From Brevundimonas terrae (GTDB lineage: Bacteria; Pseudomonadota; Alphaproteobacteria; Caulobacterales; Caulobacteraceae), in NCBI RefSeq assembly GCF_011761985.1, contig NZ_JAASQT010000002.1, positions 186,001 through 250,000 of the forward strand: a stretch of 64,000 nucleotides of DNA. Reading direction: 5' to 3'. The translations under genes and the position numbers were made by a program. Under the pieces are notes generated by a model. The model ran no database searches and was not told the DNA's origin. It saw only the letters and a list, made by a program, of their open reading frames with translations. Of the stretch, positions 1-8,219 are shown piece by piece (within the stretch, counting starts at the first letter, position 1; each line of letters begins with the position of its first letter).

Positions 1-46
1 CATGCGGGGTCGTCGTATGTCGATCAGCTTCGGCAAAACTTTCTGA
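1..46 (+). CDS. 3' end of an upstream gene, possibly ftsA (partial)
   Basis: A short open frame runs in from the left edge and stops at TGA 44-46, encoding a tail that ends in FGKTF. A strong intrinsic terminator follows 24 bases later, so an upstream plus-strand gene probably ends here. In many alphaproteobacteria the gene before ftsZ is ftsA, but too little protein is present to recognise it. The identity is inferred from position only, and the choice of frame rests on the nearby terminator. Confidence 0.3.
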   Translation, partial: MRGRRMSISFGKTF

Positions 47-70
47 TCTTATTCAGGAACAAAGACTGGG

Positions 71-103
71 GGCGGCAGTGCAAACTGCCGCCCTTTATTT
101 TTG
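71..103 (+). terminator. Intrinsic terminator before ftsZ
   Basis: An 8-bp perfect GC-rich stem (71-78 with 85-92) and a 6-base loop are followed by a T-rich run to about 103. It separates the upstream gene from ftsZ, so ftsZ should have its own promoter in 104-366. Confidence 0.85.
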
Positions 104-172
104 TTCAGAATGGATCGGGGGAGGGGCGGCATGGTCCGGTGAGGGCAACGCAGACCTGTATGAGGTGGCCGA

Positions 173-316
173 GAGTCACTAGGGAGTAAAAAGCAACCTT
201 AAGTACAAAAACATGCACTCAGAGGGCTTTCAAGAACGTCGACTCATATATAGATCGGTAATAGTCCGTTAACGATGTCGGGTGTTTTATTAACCCGCTC
301 ATAACCAATGCGATTC
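173..316. promoter_or_regulatory. ftsZ upstream region with three GANTC sites and TTAA half-sites
   Basis: The gene-free stretch 104-366 holds GANTC sites at 173-177, 241-245 and 312-316, and TTAA motifs at 269-272 and 290-293. GANTC is the target of the CcrM methyltransferase. In Caulobacter, ftsZ transcription is known to depend on CcrM/GcrA and to be affected by CtrA. The two TTAA motifs are 17 bases apart, not 7, so they do not form a consensus CtrA box. That this is the ftsZ control region is inferred from position and these motifs. Confidence 0.55.
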
Positions 317-366
317 GGCGGGGGTTGTGTTGGGTCTAATGGGCAGGGTCGGAAGGTCGGAAACTA

Positions 367-1872
367 ATGTCTCTCTCGCTGGTTAAGCCACAAGCCGTAG
401 AATTGAAGCCGCGTATCGTCGTGTTCGGTGTCGGTGGTGCAGGTGGTAACGCTGTCAACAACATGATCGACTCGGGGCTGGAAGGCGTCGAATTCGTTTG
501 TGCCAACACAGATGCCCAGCATCTCAGCTTCGCCAAAACCGACCGCCGTATCCAGCTGGGTGACACGATCACCCAAGGCCTGGGCGCGGGCGCTCACCCT
601 GAAGTCGGCATGAATGCCGCCGAAGAGTCGGCTGACGAAATCCACGCGCACCTCGAAGGCGCGCACATGGTCTTCATCACTGCCGGTATGGGCGGTGGTA
701 CGGGTACCGGTGCGGCTCCAGTCATCGCCAAATGCGCGCGTGATCGCGGCATCCTGACCGTTGGCGTTGTGACCAAGCCTTTCACCTTCGAAGGCCGTCA
801 TCGTATGCGCTTGGCCGATGCGGGCATCGCCGAGCTGCAACGCTATGTCGATACCCTGATCGTCATTCCGAACCAGAACCTTTTCCGCGTCGCCAACGAA
901 CGCACCACCTTCGCAGACGCCTTCCAGATGGCGGATCAGGTGCTGCACTCGGGCGTGCGCTCGATTACCGACCTGATGATCCTGCCGGGCCTGATCAACC
1001 TCGACTTTGCCGACGTTCGCGCCGTCATGAGCGAGATGGGCAAGGCCATGATGGGCACTGGCGAAGCCACGGGCGACGACCGCGCCCTGCTTGCCGCGCA
1101 GAATGCTATCGCCAACCCGCTTCTGGATGAAACCAGCCTGCAAGGTGCCAAGGCCGTTCTGGTCAACATCACCGGCGGCATGGACATGACCCTGCTGGAA
1201 GTGGACGAGGCTGCCAACGCTATCGCCGCAGAAGTCGATGGCGATGCCAACATCATCTTCGGTGCTGCCTTCGATCCGGCACTGGAAGGCAAGATCCGCG
1301 TCTCGGTGGTTGCCACCGGTATGGACGAAGCTTCGATCCAGCAGATCGAGCCGGTTGCCTCGACCCTGAACCGTCGCCAGCCGGAACAACCGGCTGCTCC
1401 GGCACCGCGCAACGAAGTCCGCATCGAGCCGGTTGCGGCTCCGCAGGTCGAGCCACAAGTGGCGCGTGCGCCCGAGCCGGTCATCCATGACGCGCCTCGT
1501 AATCTTGATCCGATCGTCGATCCCTGGGTCGAGGAGTTCGAAACCAACCATCGTGGTACCGCCGCCCAGCAGGAACAGGGTGACCTGTATGCCGAGCGCG
1601 AACCGCGCCGTCCGGAGCCGAAGGCACCGGTCGAGGAGCCGCGCGAAGAATATTACGAAGACTCGCACCGCCGCAGTGGCTGGTCGCTGTTTGGTCGCCG
1701 TCGCGCCCAGCCGCAGCAGCCGACCTATGCACCGCCGCCGTCTTCGAACCGCACGACCCAGCAACTGCGCCAGACCCAGTCGGTCCAGCCGCAGGTTCAA
1801 GACCAGCAGCGCGGTTACGCCGATGACGACGATCTGGAAATCCCGTCCTTCCTGCGTCGTCTGGCCAACTAA
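367..1872 (+). CDS. ftsZ: Cell division GTPase FtsZ
   Basis: FtsZ is the tubulin-like GTPase that polymerises at midcell into the Z-ring and recruits the divisome. The 501-residue product has a glycine-rich nucleotide-binding segment (residues 21-33, [10 protein letters not shown]), the tubulin signature GGGTGTG at 109-115 and the catalytic T7 loop NLDFAD at 211-216. A long Pro/Gln/Glu/Arg-rich linker (about 325-485) leads to the conserved C-terminal peptide [13 protein letters not shown], which in the family binds FtsA and other partners. The length and long linker fit Caulobacterales FtsZ (about 500 residues). The ATG at 367 follows a purine-rich GGAAGG. The gene is followed by its own terminator. 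Confidence 0.98.
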   Translation: MSLSLVKPQAVELKPRIVVFGVGGAGGNAVNNMIDSGLEGVEFVCANTDAQHLSFAKTDRRIQLGDTITQGLGAGAHPEVGMNAAEESADEIHAHLEGAHMVFITAGMGGGTGTGAAPVIAKCARDRGILTVGVVTKPFTFEGRHRMRLADAGIAELQRYVDTLIVIPNQNLFRVANERTTFADAFQMADQVLHSGVRSITDLMILPGLINLDFADVRAVMSEMGKAMMGTGEATGDDRALLAAQNAIANPLLDETSLQGAKAVLVNITGGMDMTLLEVDEAANAIAAEVDGDANIIFGAAFDPALEGKIRVSVVATGMDEASIQQIEPVASTLNRRQPEQPAAPAPRNEVRIEPVAAPQVEPQVARAPEPVIHDAPRNLDPIVDPWVEEFETNHRGTAAQQEQGDLYAEREPRRPEPKAPVEEPREEYYEDSHRRSGWSLFGRRRAQPQQPTYAPPPSSNRTTQQLRQTQSVQPQVQDQQRGYADDDDLEIPSFLRRLAN

Positions 1873-1892
1873 GGCCTAGCGATAACAAGATT

Positions 1893-1921
1893 AAAGCCCC
1901 GCAGAAATGCGGGGCTTTTTT
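1893..1921 (+). terminator. Intrinsic terminator after ftsZ
   Basis: An 11-bp perfect stem (1893-1903 with 1908-1918) with a GAAA tetraloop ends in a run of Ts, 20 bases after the ftsZ stop codon. It isolates ftsZ from lpxC. Confidence 0.92.
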
Positions 1922-1946
1922 CATGCGCAGAAACGGTGTGGCTGTG

Positions 1947-1980
1947 TTTCGGACTGTCGTGATTTCGAAACAATCCGAAA
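1947..1980. repeat. Short inverted repeat upstream of lpxC
   Basis: TTTCGGA at 1947-1953 is repeated inverted at 1974-1980 with a 20-base spacer, in the 125-bp gap between the ftsZ terminator and lpxC. It could be an operator or an RNA hairpin, or chance. Nothing else in the gap was recognised. Confidence 0.3.
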
Positions 1981-2046
1981 CTCGACTTTCATTTCGTACT
2001 GGCCAAGGTTTGGTTAAATGCCACCTTCCAGCGTAGTCCGTTCGCG

Positions 2047-2970
2047 GTGCGCGTAGTGGTGAGTCCAAGCGTGACGGTCTTTAACGACCCCTTCGAGCAT
2101 ACAATCATCGCCCCTGCCATCTGTGCGGGTGTCGGCGTCCATACCGGTCGTCGTGTGCGTTTGATGGTGCGCCCCGCTGCGGCAGGGCAGGGGATTGTGT
2201 TTGTCCGTACGGACATCAAGGATCGTGACAACCGTATCCCCGTCTCGGGTGATGCCGTGGTTGATGCGCGCCTGAACACCATGATCGCCAATTCGTCCGA
2301 TGTCCGTCTGTCGACCATCGAGCACCTGATGGCGGCTCTGTCGGCTCTGGGCATTTCCAATGCCGTGATCGAGGTGGACGGGCCGGAATTGCCGATCCTT
2401 GACGGTTCGGCCCTGCCGTTCGTGCAACTGCTGGATCGTGCCGGTTTCCGTCGTCAGGAACAGCCGCGCCAGTTTATCGAGATTCTGGAACCGATCCGCG
2501 TGGAAGAGGGCGACAAGCACGCCACCCTGCTGCCGTGCGATCGTTTCGAAATGCGTTTCGAGATCGACTTCGATACGGCGGTGATCGGTAATCAGGTGGT
2601 GGATTTCGTGGTCAACGAAGACACCTTCCGCAACGAGATTATGTCGGCCCGTACCTTTGGTTTCGCCCATGAGGTCGAGGCCCTGCGTCAGGCCGGTCTG
2701 GCCCGTGGCGGTTCGCTGGAAAATGCGGTTGTTATCGACGGCGAGGAAATCCTCAATCCGGGCGGTTTGCGCATGGAGCGCGAGTTTGTGCGCCACAAGG
2801 CACTGGACGCCATTGGCGACCTGTATGTGCTGGGTGCGCCGCTGATGGGCCGCTATGAAGGCTATAAGGCCGGTCACCAGTTGAACAACAAGCTGGTTCG
2901 CGCCCTGTTGGCCAACCCCAAGGCATGGCGCGTCACCACCAAGGTGCCGCAGATGGCGATGGCAGGCTAA
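2047..2970 (+). CDS. lpxC: UDP-3-O-acyl-N-acetylglucosamine deacetylase LpxC
   Basis: LpxC is the zinc-dependent deacetylase that commits UDP-acyl-GlcNAc to lipid A synthesis in the cytoplasm. In the 307-residue product the zinc ligands can be placed at H93 (IEHLMAAL), H250 and D254 (RHKALDAIGD), and the catalytic-site histidine at H277 (GHQLNN). GVHTGRR near residue 30 and LPILDGSA near 116 are further family motifs. The start is uncertain: the frame begins with GTG at 2047, and GTG codons at 2056 and 2059 are alternatives with no clear ribosome binding site. The ftsZ-lpxC order is common in proteobacteria. A strong hairpin closes the gene on the 3' side. Confidence 0.96.
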   Translation: MRVVVSPSVTVFNDPFEHTIIAPAICAGVGVHTGRRVRLMVRPAAAGQGIVFVRTDIKDRDNRIPVSGDAVVDARLNTMIANSSDVRLSTIEHLMAALSALGISNAVIEVDGPELPILDGSALPFVQLLDRAGFRRQEQPRQFIEILEPIRVEEGDKHATLLPCDRFEMRFEIDFDTAVIGNQVVDFVVNEDTFRNEIMSARTFGFAHEVEALRQAGLARGGSLENAVVIDGEEILNPGGLRMEREFVRHKALDAIGDLYVLGAPLMGRYEGYKAGHQLNNKLVRALLANPKAWRVTTKVPQMAMAG

Positions 2971-2992
2971 GCCAACTGTTCCCCAAGATTTG

Positions 2993-3027
2993 AAAAGGCC
3001 CGCCGGTGTGAACCGGCGGGCCTTTTT
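2993..3027. terminator. Bidirectional terminator between lpxC and pgeF
   Basis: A 15-bp perfect stem (2993-3007 with 3012-3026) has A-rich and T-rich ends, so it can terminate both the plus-strand lpxC and the minus-strand pgeF operon, which converge here. Confidence 0.92.
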
Positions 3028-3028
3028 G

Positions 3029-3793
3029 TCAGGTCAGGCTGATGGCCCCGATCAGGCGGCCAAAGTCCGGTTCGCCATTCAGGAAGGCACGGCGGTTGGA
3101 ATAGAACAGGGCCTCGTCTGTGCGGGTGTCGTGGCCGGTCCATGCGGCATCGGCCACGCCGGCCTGTTCCAGACGCCACAGAACAAAACCGGGCAGGTCG
3201 AATTGGCGCTTGTCGGCGCTGCTGCCCTCGGCAAAAAAACGCTCGCTACCAGCGGCTTCAGCGGCAAAGCGAGCCTGATAGTCGGCACCGACCTCATAGG
3301 ATCTTTGCGAGATGCAGGGGCCGACCACGGCGCTGATGCGGCGCGGGTCTGCGCCCAGTACGCGCATGGCCTCGACAGTGGCGGCGATGATACCGCCCAG
3401 CGCCCCTTTCCAGCCCGCATGGGCGGTGGCGACGATACCGGCCTCGGCATCCGCAAACAGGATGGGCGCGCAGTCGGCGGTCAGTACAGTGGCCACAGGG
3501 CCGCGCACATTGGTAACGACGGCATCGCCTTCGGGGCGTTCGCCCCGCCAGCCATCCTCGGCCACCACGGCAATGGCCGAGTGGACTTGGTAACAGCCGC
3601 ACAGGTCATCGCTGCTGCGGCCAAACCATTCGGCCACACGGCGGCGGTTCTCGAACACCTTGGCCGGATCATCTTTGGAGCCGACGCCGCAGTTCAGGCC
3701 CGCATACAGGCCCTCCGATACGCCGCCCTCACGCGTGAAGAAGCCGTGCTTGATACCGGCCTTGTCGAGCAGGGGATGGGTGAGGGGGGTCAT
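3029..3793 (-). CDS. pgeF: Laccase-domain protein, peptidoglycan editing factor PgeF (YfiH) family
   Basis: The 254-residue product belongs to the YfiH/PgeF family (formerly polyphenol oxidase, laccase domain). E. coli PgeF is reported to remove wrongly incorporated residues from peptidoglycan precursors, and family members also show purine-nucleoside activity. Family metal or active-site residues are visible as H71 (QVHS), C108 (TADCAP) and H125 (HAGWKG), with GPCIS and YEVG motifs downstream. Its ATG overlaps the end of the upstream methyltransferase gene by 4 bp, so the two are translationally coupled. It is the last gene of the lgt operon and ends at the shared terminator. Confidence 0.9.
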   Translation of the reverse strand: MTPLTHPLLDKAGIKHGFFTREGGVSEGLYAGLNCGVGSKDDPAKVFENRRRVAEWFGRSSDDLCGCYQVHSAIAVVAEDGWRGERPEGDAVVTNVRGPVATVLTADCAPILFADAEAGIVATAHAGWKGALGGIIAATVEAMRVLGADPRRISAVVGPCISQRSYEVGADYQARFAAEAAGSERFFAEGSSADKRQFDLPGFVLWRLEQAGVADAAWTGHDTRTDEALFYSNRRAFLNGEPDFGRLIGAISLT

Positions 3794-4869
3794 GCTTCAA
3801 ATCCCGGTACGATCAGGCTGCGCGGAGAGAAGATCGCCGCTGCCTTGAACAGTTCGCCCATCTGGTCATGGCTGGTCAGGCGCTCGAATTGGCGGCGGAT
3901 GACAGGCTCGGCCTCGGGGCGGGCGCGGGCCAGACTGGCGGCGCGATGCTCGATGCCGAGACGGCCCAGAAGCTGGGCCTGTGTGATGCAGCCGGTGACG
4001 TCCGCACCGCTACGCACAGCGGCTTCCTGCACCAGCGGAAAGTCGGCCCATTGCGTCAGGTCCGCTTCGCCCGGCTCGTCCAGAGGACCAACCTTGGTGT
4101 GGCGCTTCAACGCTTGCAGGGTATCGCCTGCCTCGGGCTTGGCACGGCCATAGTCGATCAACAGGGCTGCGCCTGAAGCTTGCGCGATCAGGGTGGCCAC
4201 ATCGCGGGCAAAACCGGCCTGTTGTTCGGAAATCTCCAGAACCTGACCGACCTCGATATCCATGTCCGGCGCATCGAAACCGTCATTGATGGCGGTCAGG
4301 CCAAAGATCAGCTCATTGGCATCATTCACCCCGATGCGGCGCTCGGCCCAACCGCCTTCGGTGCGCACGAACTGACGCGCGGGCAGGCAGTCCAGCACTT
4401 CGTTGGCGATCAGGATGACGGGGGCGTCGGTTTCGACCTGATTGAGACTCCGGACCCAACGGGGCGACAGGTCGTGATCGGCCAGACGCTTTTCCTGTTC
4501 GCGGCGCAGGGGCTGGCTAGGCTCGATCAAGATCAGTTCGGCGGCTTCGAGGAAGGCGGGGGCCAGACGGGCGGCACGCAGGGCATCGCTCATCAAGGTG
4601 CCGTCGCCGGGGCCGACCTCGACCAGACGCACCTTTTCAGGGGCCCCCAGACGTTGCCATGTCTCGACCGCCCACAGGCCGATCAGTTCGCCGAACATCT
4701 GGCTGACCATCGGGGCGGTGATGAAGTCGCCGCGCTCGCCCAGAGCCGGCCGGGTGGCGTAATAGCCGCCCTTGGGGTCATGCAGACAGCGGGTCACATA
4801 ATCGGCAACGGTCATAGGTCCGGTCAGGAGGATTTCCCTGACCAGTCTGTCTTTTAGGCTGTCACTCAT
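3790..4869 (-). CDS. SAM-dependent methyltransferase, MidA/NDUFAF7 family (DUF185)
   Basis: This 359-residue protein matches the COG1565 family, whose mitochondrial member NDUFAF7 methylates an arginine of a complex I subunit during assembly. The SAM-binding glycine-rich motif VEVGPGDGTLM lies near residues 85-95, after the N-terminal stretch GPMTVADYVTRCLHDPKGGYY that typifies the family. It sits between lgt (20-bp gap) and pgeF (4-bp overlap) on the minus strand, an arrangement I recall in other alphaproteobacteria. The substrate in this organism is inferred only from the mitochondrial homologue. Confidence 0.88.
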   Translation of the reverse strand: MSDSLKDRLVREILLTGPMTVADYVTRCLHDPKGGYYATRPALGERGDFITAPMVSQMFGELIGLWAVETWQRLGAPEKVRLVEVGPGDGTLMSDALRAARLAPAFLEAAELILIEPSQPLRREQEKRLADHDLSPRWVRSLNQVETDAPVILIANEVLDCLPARQFVRTEGGWAERRIGVNDANELIFGLTAINDGFDAPDMDIEVGQVLEISEQQAGFARDVATLIAQASGAALLIDYGRAKPEAGDTLQALKRHTKVGPLDEPGEADLTQWADFPLVQEAAVRSGADVTGCITQAQLLGRLGIEHRAASLARARPEAEPVIRRQFERLTSHDQMGELFKAAAIFSPRSLIVPGFEA

Positions 4870-4889
4870 AGCTCAGATCCTTAAGCCCT

Positions 4890-5759
4890 TTAGGCCTGAA
4901 GGGCGGGACGTTTGAGGGCGCGAACGATCAGATAGATACCGGCCAGCGCCATCGGAACAGACAGGATCATCCCCATGGTCAGACCGAAGGGCAGGTTCGA
5001 CAGATGGGCGTCGGGCTGTCGCACATTTTCCAGCGCGGCCCGCGACAGGCCATAACCGACAAGGAACAGGCCCATAACCAGACCCGGACGCTTGAGCGCG
5101 CCAAAGGCCCAAATGGCCACGCCCATGACGATCAGTAGCAACAGCCCTTCAAGGCCCGCTTCATAAAGCTGGCTGGGGTGACGCGGCACATCGCCAGCAG
5201 GGCAGTAGCCATAGGTTTCGAGAATCTTGTCGTTACAGAAACGGATGGCCCACGGCACCGTCGTCTCGCGGCCCCACAGCTCGCCATTGATAAAGTTGGC
5301 GAGGCGGCCAAACAGAAGACCGATCGGGGCCACAGGCGCAATCACATCGCCGAGGCTGAGCGGGTTAATGCCCTTCTTCCATGCAAAGATGATGGCTGCG
5401 ACCACCACGCCGAGGAAGCCGCCGTGGAAACTCATGCCGCCGGTCCACATCTGGAGAAGTTCCAGACGCTCGCCGATGGAACTGCCGGTGAATATCTGGC
5501 CGAACAGTTGCGGTTGGTAAAAGAGCGCATAGCCGAGGCGCCCGCCAAGGATCACACCCAGCACCAGCCAGAACACCAGATCATCCAGTTGCGGCCCTGT
5601 GATCGGCGGCTTGCCACCGGCCCACAGGCGCGGAGTCTTGACCAGTCTGGCCGCATACCACCAGCCCAGCGTGATACCGGCAATATAGGCCAGCGCGTAC
5701 CAGCGGATCGGCAAGGGGCCGAGATGGATCAGGACCGGATCGAATTCGGGGAAGGGCAA
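4890..5759 (-). CDS. lgt: Prolipoprotein diacylglyceryl transferase Lgt
   Basis: Lgt is the integral inner-membrane enzyme that transfers diacylglycerol from phosphatidylglycerol to the lipobox cysteine of prolipoproteins. The 289-residue product has several hydrophobic segments and the family motifs GRLGYALFY, GGMSFHGG, GRLANFINGELWGR and RHPSQLYEA. The start appears to be TTG at 5759, with AGGAG about 10 bases upstream. The resulting N-terminus MPFPEFDPV fits the family, whereas no ATG is available nearby. It is the first gene of a three-gene minus-strand operon. Many lipoproteins encoded in this window would be its substrates. Confidence 0.96.
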   Translation of the reverse strand: MPFPEFDPVLIHLGPLPIRWYALAYIAGITLGWWYAARLVKTPRLWAGGKPPITGPQLDDLVFWLVLGVILGGRLGYALFYQPQLFGQIFTGSSIGERLELLQMWTGGMSFHGGFLGVVVAAIIFAWKKGINPLSLGDVIAPVAPIGLLFGRLANFINGELWGRETTVPWAIRFCNDKILETYGYCPAGDVPRHPSQLYEAGLEGLLLLIVMGVAIWAFGALKRPGLVMGLFLVGYGLSRAALENVRQPDAHLSNLPFGLTMGMILSVPMALAGIYLIVRALKRPALQA

Positions 5760-6015
5760 AGGGGGTGGCTCCTGCTGGATCTGGATGACCTCTATAGCAA
5801 GTCAAAGAATACACGTCGCCCGTACGTGGCGGCAAGCGCGTCAAACCATCGCTCTGCATCGCGAACGGCTTGAAATTCTAGGCTTTCGACAGGTTTTCTA
5901 TAAAACTTCGAAATTTGTCATTCGGCTTGTGAAAAGCAGCGAAGCAGCAGATTGAAAGGTTTCGTTCACCAAATCGGGTGAGCTTTTGTTAACCCGACCG
6001 GATGGGAGGCCTTTG

Positions 6016-6258
6016 ATGCAAACCCGTAATCCAATCCTCGATGAAATCGCCAAGATGACAACAGGCGCTATGGGTCTTGCCCAGGCGGCTGGCGAAGAGG
6101 CGAAAACCGCATGGCGCGCACAGGCTGATCGCCTTGTTGCCGAGATGGATCTGGTGCGTCGCGACGAGTTCGATGTCCTGAAAGCCGAAATTACCGCCTT
6201 GCGCGCCGAAATCGCGGCTTTGAAGGGCAACAATAACAACCCGTCCACAGAGTCGTAA
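6016..6258 (+). CDS. ubiK: UbiK-family accessory factor (BMFP domain)
   Basis: The 80-residue protein starts MQTRNPILDEIAKM and ends in a heptad-patterned coiled coil (DEFDVLKAEITALRAEIAAL), the plan of the YqiC/UbiK family. E. coli UbiK assists aerobic ubiquinone synthesis by helping assembly of the Ubi complex. The start is fixed by GGGAGG at 6004-6009, six bases before ATG 6016. A TTG 30 bases upstream extends the frame but would overlap this site. It is divergent from lgt across a 256-bp gap in which I recognise nothing else. Confidence 0.85.
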   Translation: MQTRNPILDEIAKMTTGAMGLAQAAGEEAKTAWRAQADRLVAEMDLVRRDEFDVLKAEITALRAEIAALKGNNNNPSTES

Positions 6259-6282
6259 GATTCGCTCTGTTGAGCCGAATCT
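6250..6282. promoter_or_regulatory. GANTC cluster in a hairpin between ubiK and the YbjN gene
   Basis: GANTC sites occur at 6250-6254, 6259-6263 and 6277-6281. The last two lie in opposite arms of a stem (6258-6267 with 6272-6282, one bulged base, TGTT loop). There is no T-run, so it is a poor terminator. A CcrM-responsive control element for the downstream gene is possible but is only inferred. Confidence 0.35.
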
Positions 6283-6349
6283 CAGAACACGCCTACCGTT
6301 GCCTTGGCGGTGCAGTTGAGTCGCCCAAGTATGAGAAGTTGAAGCCCTG

Positions 6350-6853
6350 ATGGATGCTGCTAGACCCGACGAGGTCGAACTGCCTTTTGATCCGCTGGAC
6401 GTGGTCGAACACGTTCTTGTTGCGGAGAACCTGCCGTTCGACCGTACGGATGAAGGCGATCTGGCTTTTGCTTTGGCCGGGAGTTGGAAAGACTACGAGT
6501 TGTGGTTTGCATGGCGTCCCGAGGGCGACTGTTTGCAACTGTGCCTCGCTCTGGACCTGCGTGTCTCCAAGACCCGTCGCACAGCCGCCTATGAGCTGGC
6601 TTCGATGATCAACCAGCGCACATGGCTGGGCCATTTCGAGATCTGGCCGGACGAGGGCGAGATCGTCTTCCGTCACGCTCTGGCCCTGCCGCATGGCGAG
6701 CGCCCGACACTGGCACAGGCGGCCTCCATGATTGATGCGGCCGTCGAGGCTGCTGACCGTTATTATCCGGCATTCGACTTTATGTCCCGTGGCTCCAAAA
6801 AGCCGCAGGAAGCCATCGATGCCTGTCTGTTTGAAACCGTGGGTAACGCCTAA
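6350..6853 (+). CDS. YbjN domain-containing protein
   Basis: The 167-residue cytoplasmic protein matches the YbjN family, which has the fold of type III secretion chaperones. It reads as a compact alpha/beta domain with segments DPLDVVEHVLVAENL, LWFAWRPEGDCLQLCLAL and YELASMINQRTWLGHFEIW. The molecular role of this family is not established; overexpression studies in E. coli connect it with stress and motility. It is followed one base later by proC, so the two genes are very likely co-transcribed. Confidence 0.85.
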   Translation: MDAARPDEVELPFDPLDVVEHVLVAENLPFDRTDEGDLAFALAGSWKDYELWFAWRPEGDCLQLCLALDLRVSKTRRTAAYELASMINQRTWLGHFEIWPDEGEIVFRHALALPHGERPTLAQAASMIDAAVEAADRYYPAFDFMSRGSKKPQEAIDACLFETVGNA

Positions 6854-6854
6854 A

Positions 6855-7649
6855 ATGTCTAATACAGTTGTTCTTCAAGGGGTGGGTCGTCTGGGGTCTG
6901 CAATCCTTGAAGGGTGGCTGTTGACGGGCGCGGTTGATCCCAAAGACCTGATTATCCTGACCCCCAGTGAAAAGCCGGTCGCCGAAAAGGCCCGCGCACT
7001 GGGGGCTCGCATCAATCCGCCGCTCGACGCTCTGGCAGATGCCAAGGCGTTTGTGATCGGCGTAAAGCCCGCCAAATGGGCCGAGGCCAGCCAGCCGGTA
7101 CTGGCGCACCTGAGCAAGGATGCTGTGATCGTGTCGGTCATGGCGGGCGTTCCCGAGGCAACCATTTCCCAAGGCTTTGAAGGCCGCTCCGTCGTGCGCG
7201 TCATGCCGACGACGGGCGTAGCGCAAGGGCAGGGCGTGGCCAGCCTGTGGTCGTCGCACAAGGCGGCACTGGATACGGGCCTGTCCCTGTTCGCGCCGAT
7301 GGCCGAGACGGCTGTGCTGACCTCCGAAGACCTGATGCATGCCGCGACGGCGGTGTCGGGCTGTGGTCCGGCCTATTTCTTTGCCTTTACGCGTGCGTTG
7401 GCACAGGCGGGCGTGGCCGAGGGCCTGCCCGAAGACGTAGCGATGAAGCTGGCGCGGGCGACCCTGCGTTCGGCAGCGGCGGGCGTCGTGGGTGATGAAG
7501 CTCTGGATACCCTGATCGACCGTGTGGCCTCGCCGGGCGGCGTGACACAGGCCGGACTTGTGGTGCTGAACGAAAACGGCGCCCTCGACCGTCCGGTCAA
7601 AGGCGCCGTAAAGGCAGCGGTCGATAAATCAACCGAGCTTAGCGGGTAA
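6855..7649 (+). CDS. proC: Pyrroline-5-carboxylate reductase ProC
   Basis: ProC reduces 1-pyrroline-5-carboxylate to L-proline with NAD(P)H, the last step of proline synthesis. From ATG 6855 the product is 264 residues, a normal family length. It has an N-terminal Rossmann motif (GVGRLGSAI, residues 9-17), the central VRVMPTTG segment and the C-terminal signature VASPGGVTQAGL. The open frame continues upstream into the YbjN gene, but the ATG one base after that gene's stop matches the family N-terminus. Its 3' end overlaps the convergent gene at 7639 by 11 bp. Confidence 0.96.
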   Translation: MSNTVVLQGVGRLGSAILEGWLLTGAVDPKDLIILTPSEKPVAEKARALGARINPPLDALADAKAFVIGVKPAKWAEASQPVLAHLSKDAVIVSVMAGVPEATISQGFEGRSVVRVMPTTGVAQGQGVASLWSSHKAALDTGLSLFAPMAETAVLTSEDLMHAATAVSGCGPAYFFAFTRALAQAGVAEGLPEDVAMKLARATLRSAAAGVVGDEALDTLIDRVASPGGVTQAGLVVLNENGALDRPVKGAVKAAVDKSTELSG

Positions 7650-8136
7650 TGTAACGCCCCTCGGCCAGATTGCGGGCCAGTCGGTCATAGGCGCGGCCGG
7701 CATCTGTCCAGGTGGCTGTACCCACAGCATCGCGGATATTGGGCGTGTAGTATTGGAACTTCACGTCCTGCTTGGTGCCATCGGCCAGCGTGACATCGCC
7801 TTCGATGGCGGCACCGCCGATCGACACGCTGCGCATGCTATCCAGACCCGGGCGATCAGTCAGTTGCTGCATGGTCGGGCGGTTCGGTTGCAGGTCCGTG
7901 ATGACCAGATTAATGACGGCACCGTCCAGTGCATCGCGACTGTTCAGGGTCCGCTCGACCTGACGGGTCAGATCGGCAATCTGTTCATTGACGTCACGTT
8001 CGCCCAGCTTGGCCGCATCTGCTGCAAAGGCCGGGCTGATCGAAACATTGATGGCCGCAGGCTGGGCCAGTGCGGCAGTGGCTGTCACGAGCGACAGGGC
8101 CGAAGCCATCAGTGTCATTTTAGCGATTGAACGCAT
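7639..8136 (-). CDS. Exported protein of unknown function
   Basis: I do not recognise this 165-residue protein. From ATG 8136 it starts with a classical signal peptide (MRSIAKMTLMASALSLVTA, cut near ALA-QP), followed by a soluble domain with no cysteines and a repeated interest in charged residues. The start is supported by AGGAG seven bases upstream; an earlier start at 8181 would bury the signal peptide. It is probably periplasmic. It converges with proC and overlaps its 3' end by 11 bp. Similar small exported proteins are common in Caulobacterales, but no function is suggested by the neighbours. Confidence 0.75.
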   Translation of the reverse strand: MRSIAKMTLMASALSLVTATAALAQPAAINVSISPAFAADAAKLGERDVNEQIADLTRQVERTLNSRDALDGAVINLVITDLQPNRPTMQQLTDRPGLDSMRSVSIGGAAIEGDVTLADGTKQDVKFQYYTPNIRDAVGTATWTDAGRAYDRLARNLAEGRYITR

Positions 8137-8219
8137 GTGATCACTCCTATTGTCCAGGCCCCCCTGGAACGCTGTAAACATGGTGTAAATCGGATTGTTT
8201 CGCTAGGGGGATGTGGCAA

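Noticed and set aside
269-293. A full CtrA box in front of ftsZ
   Set aside because: The two TTAA motifs are 17 bases apart, which does not match the N7 spacing.
364-1800. Long minus-strand open frame opposite ftsZ (478 codons)
   Set aside because: It lies wholly opposite ftsZ, is Arg/His-rich as antisense frames of GC-rich genes are, and has no family motif.
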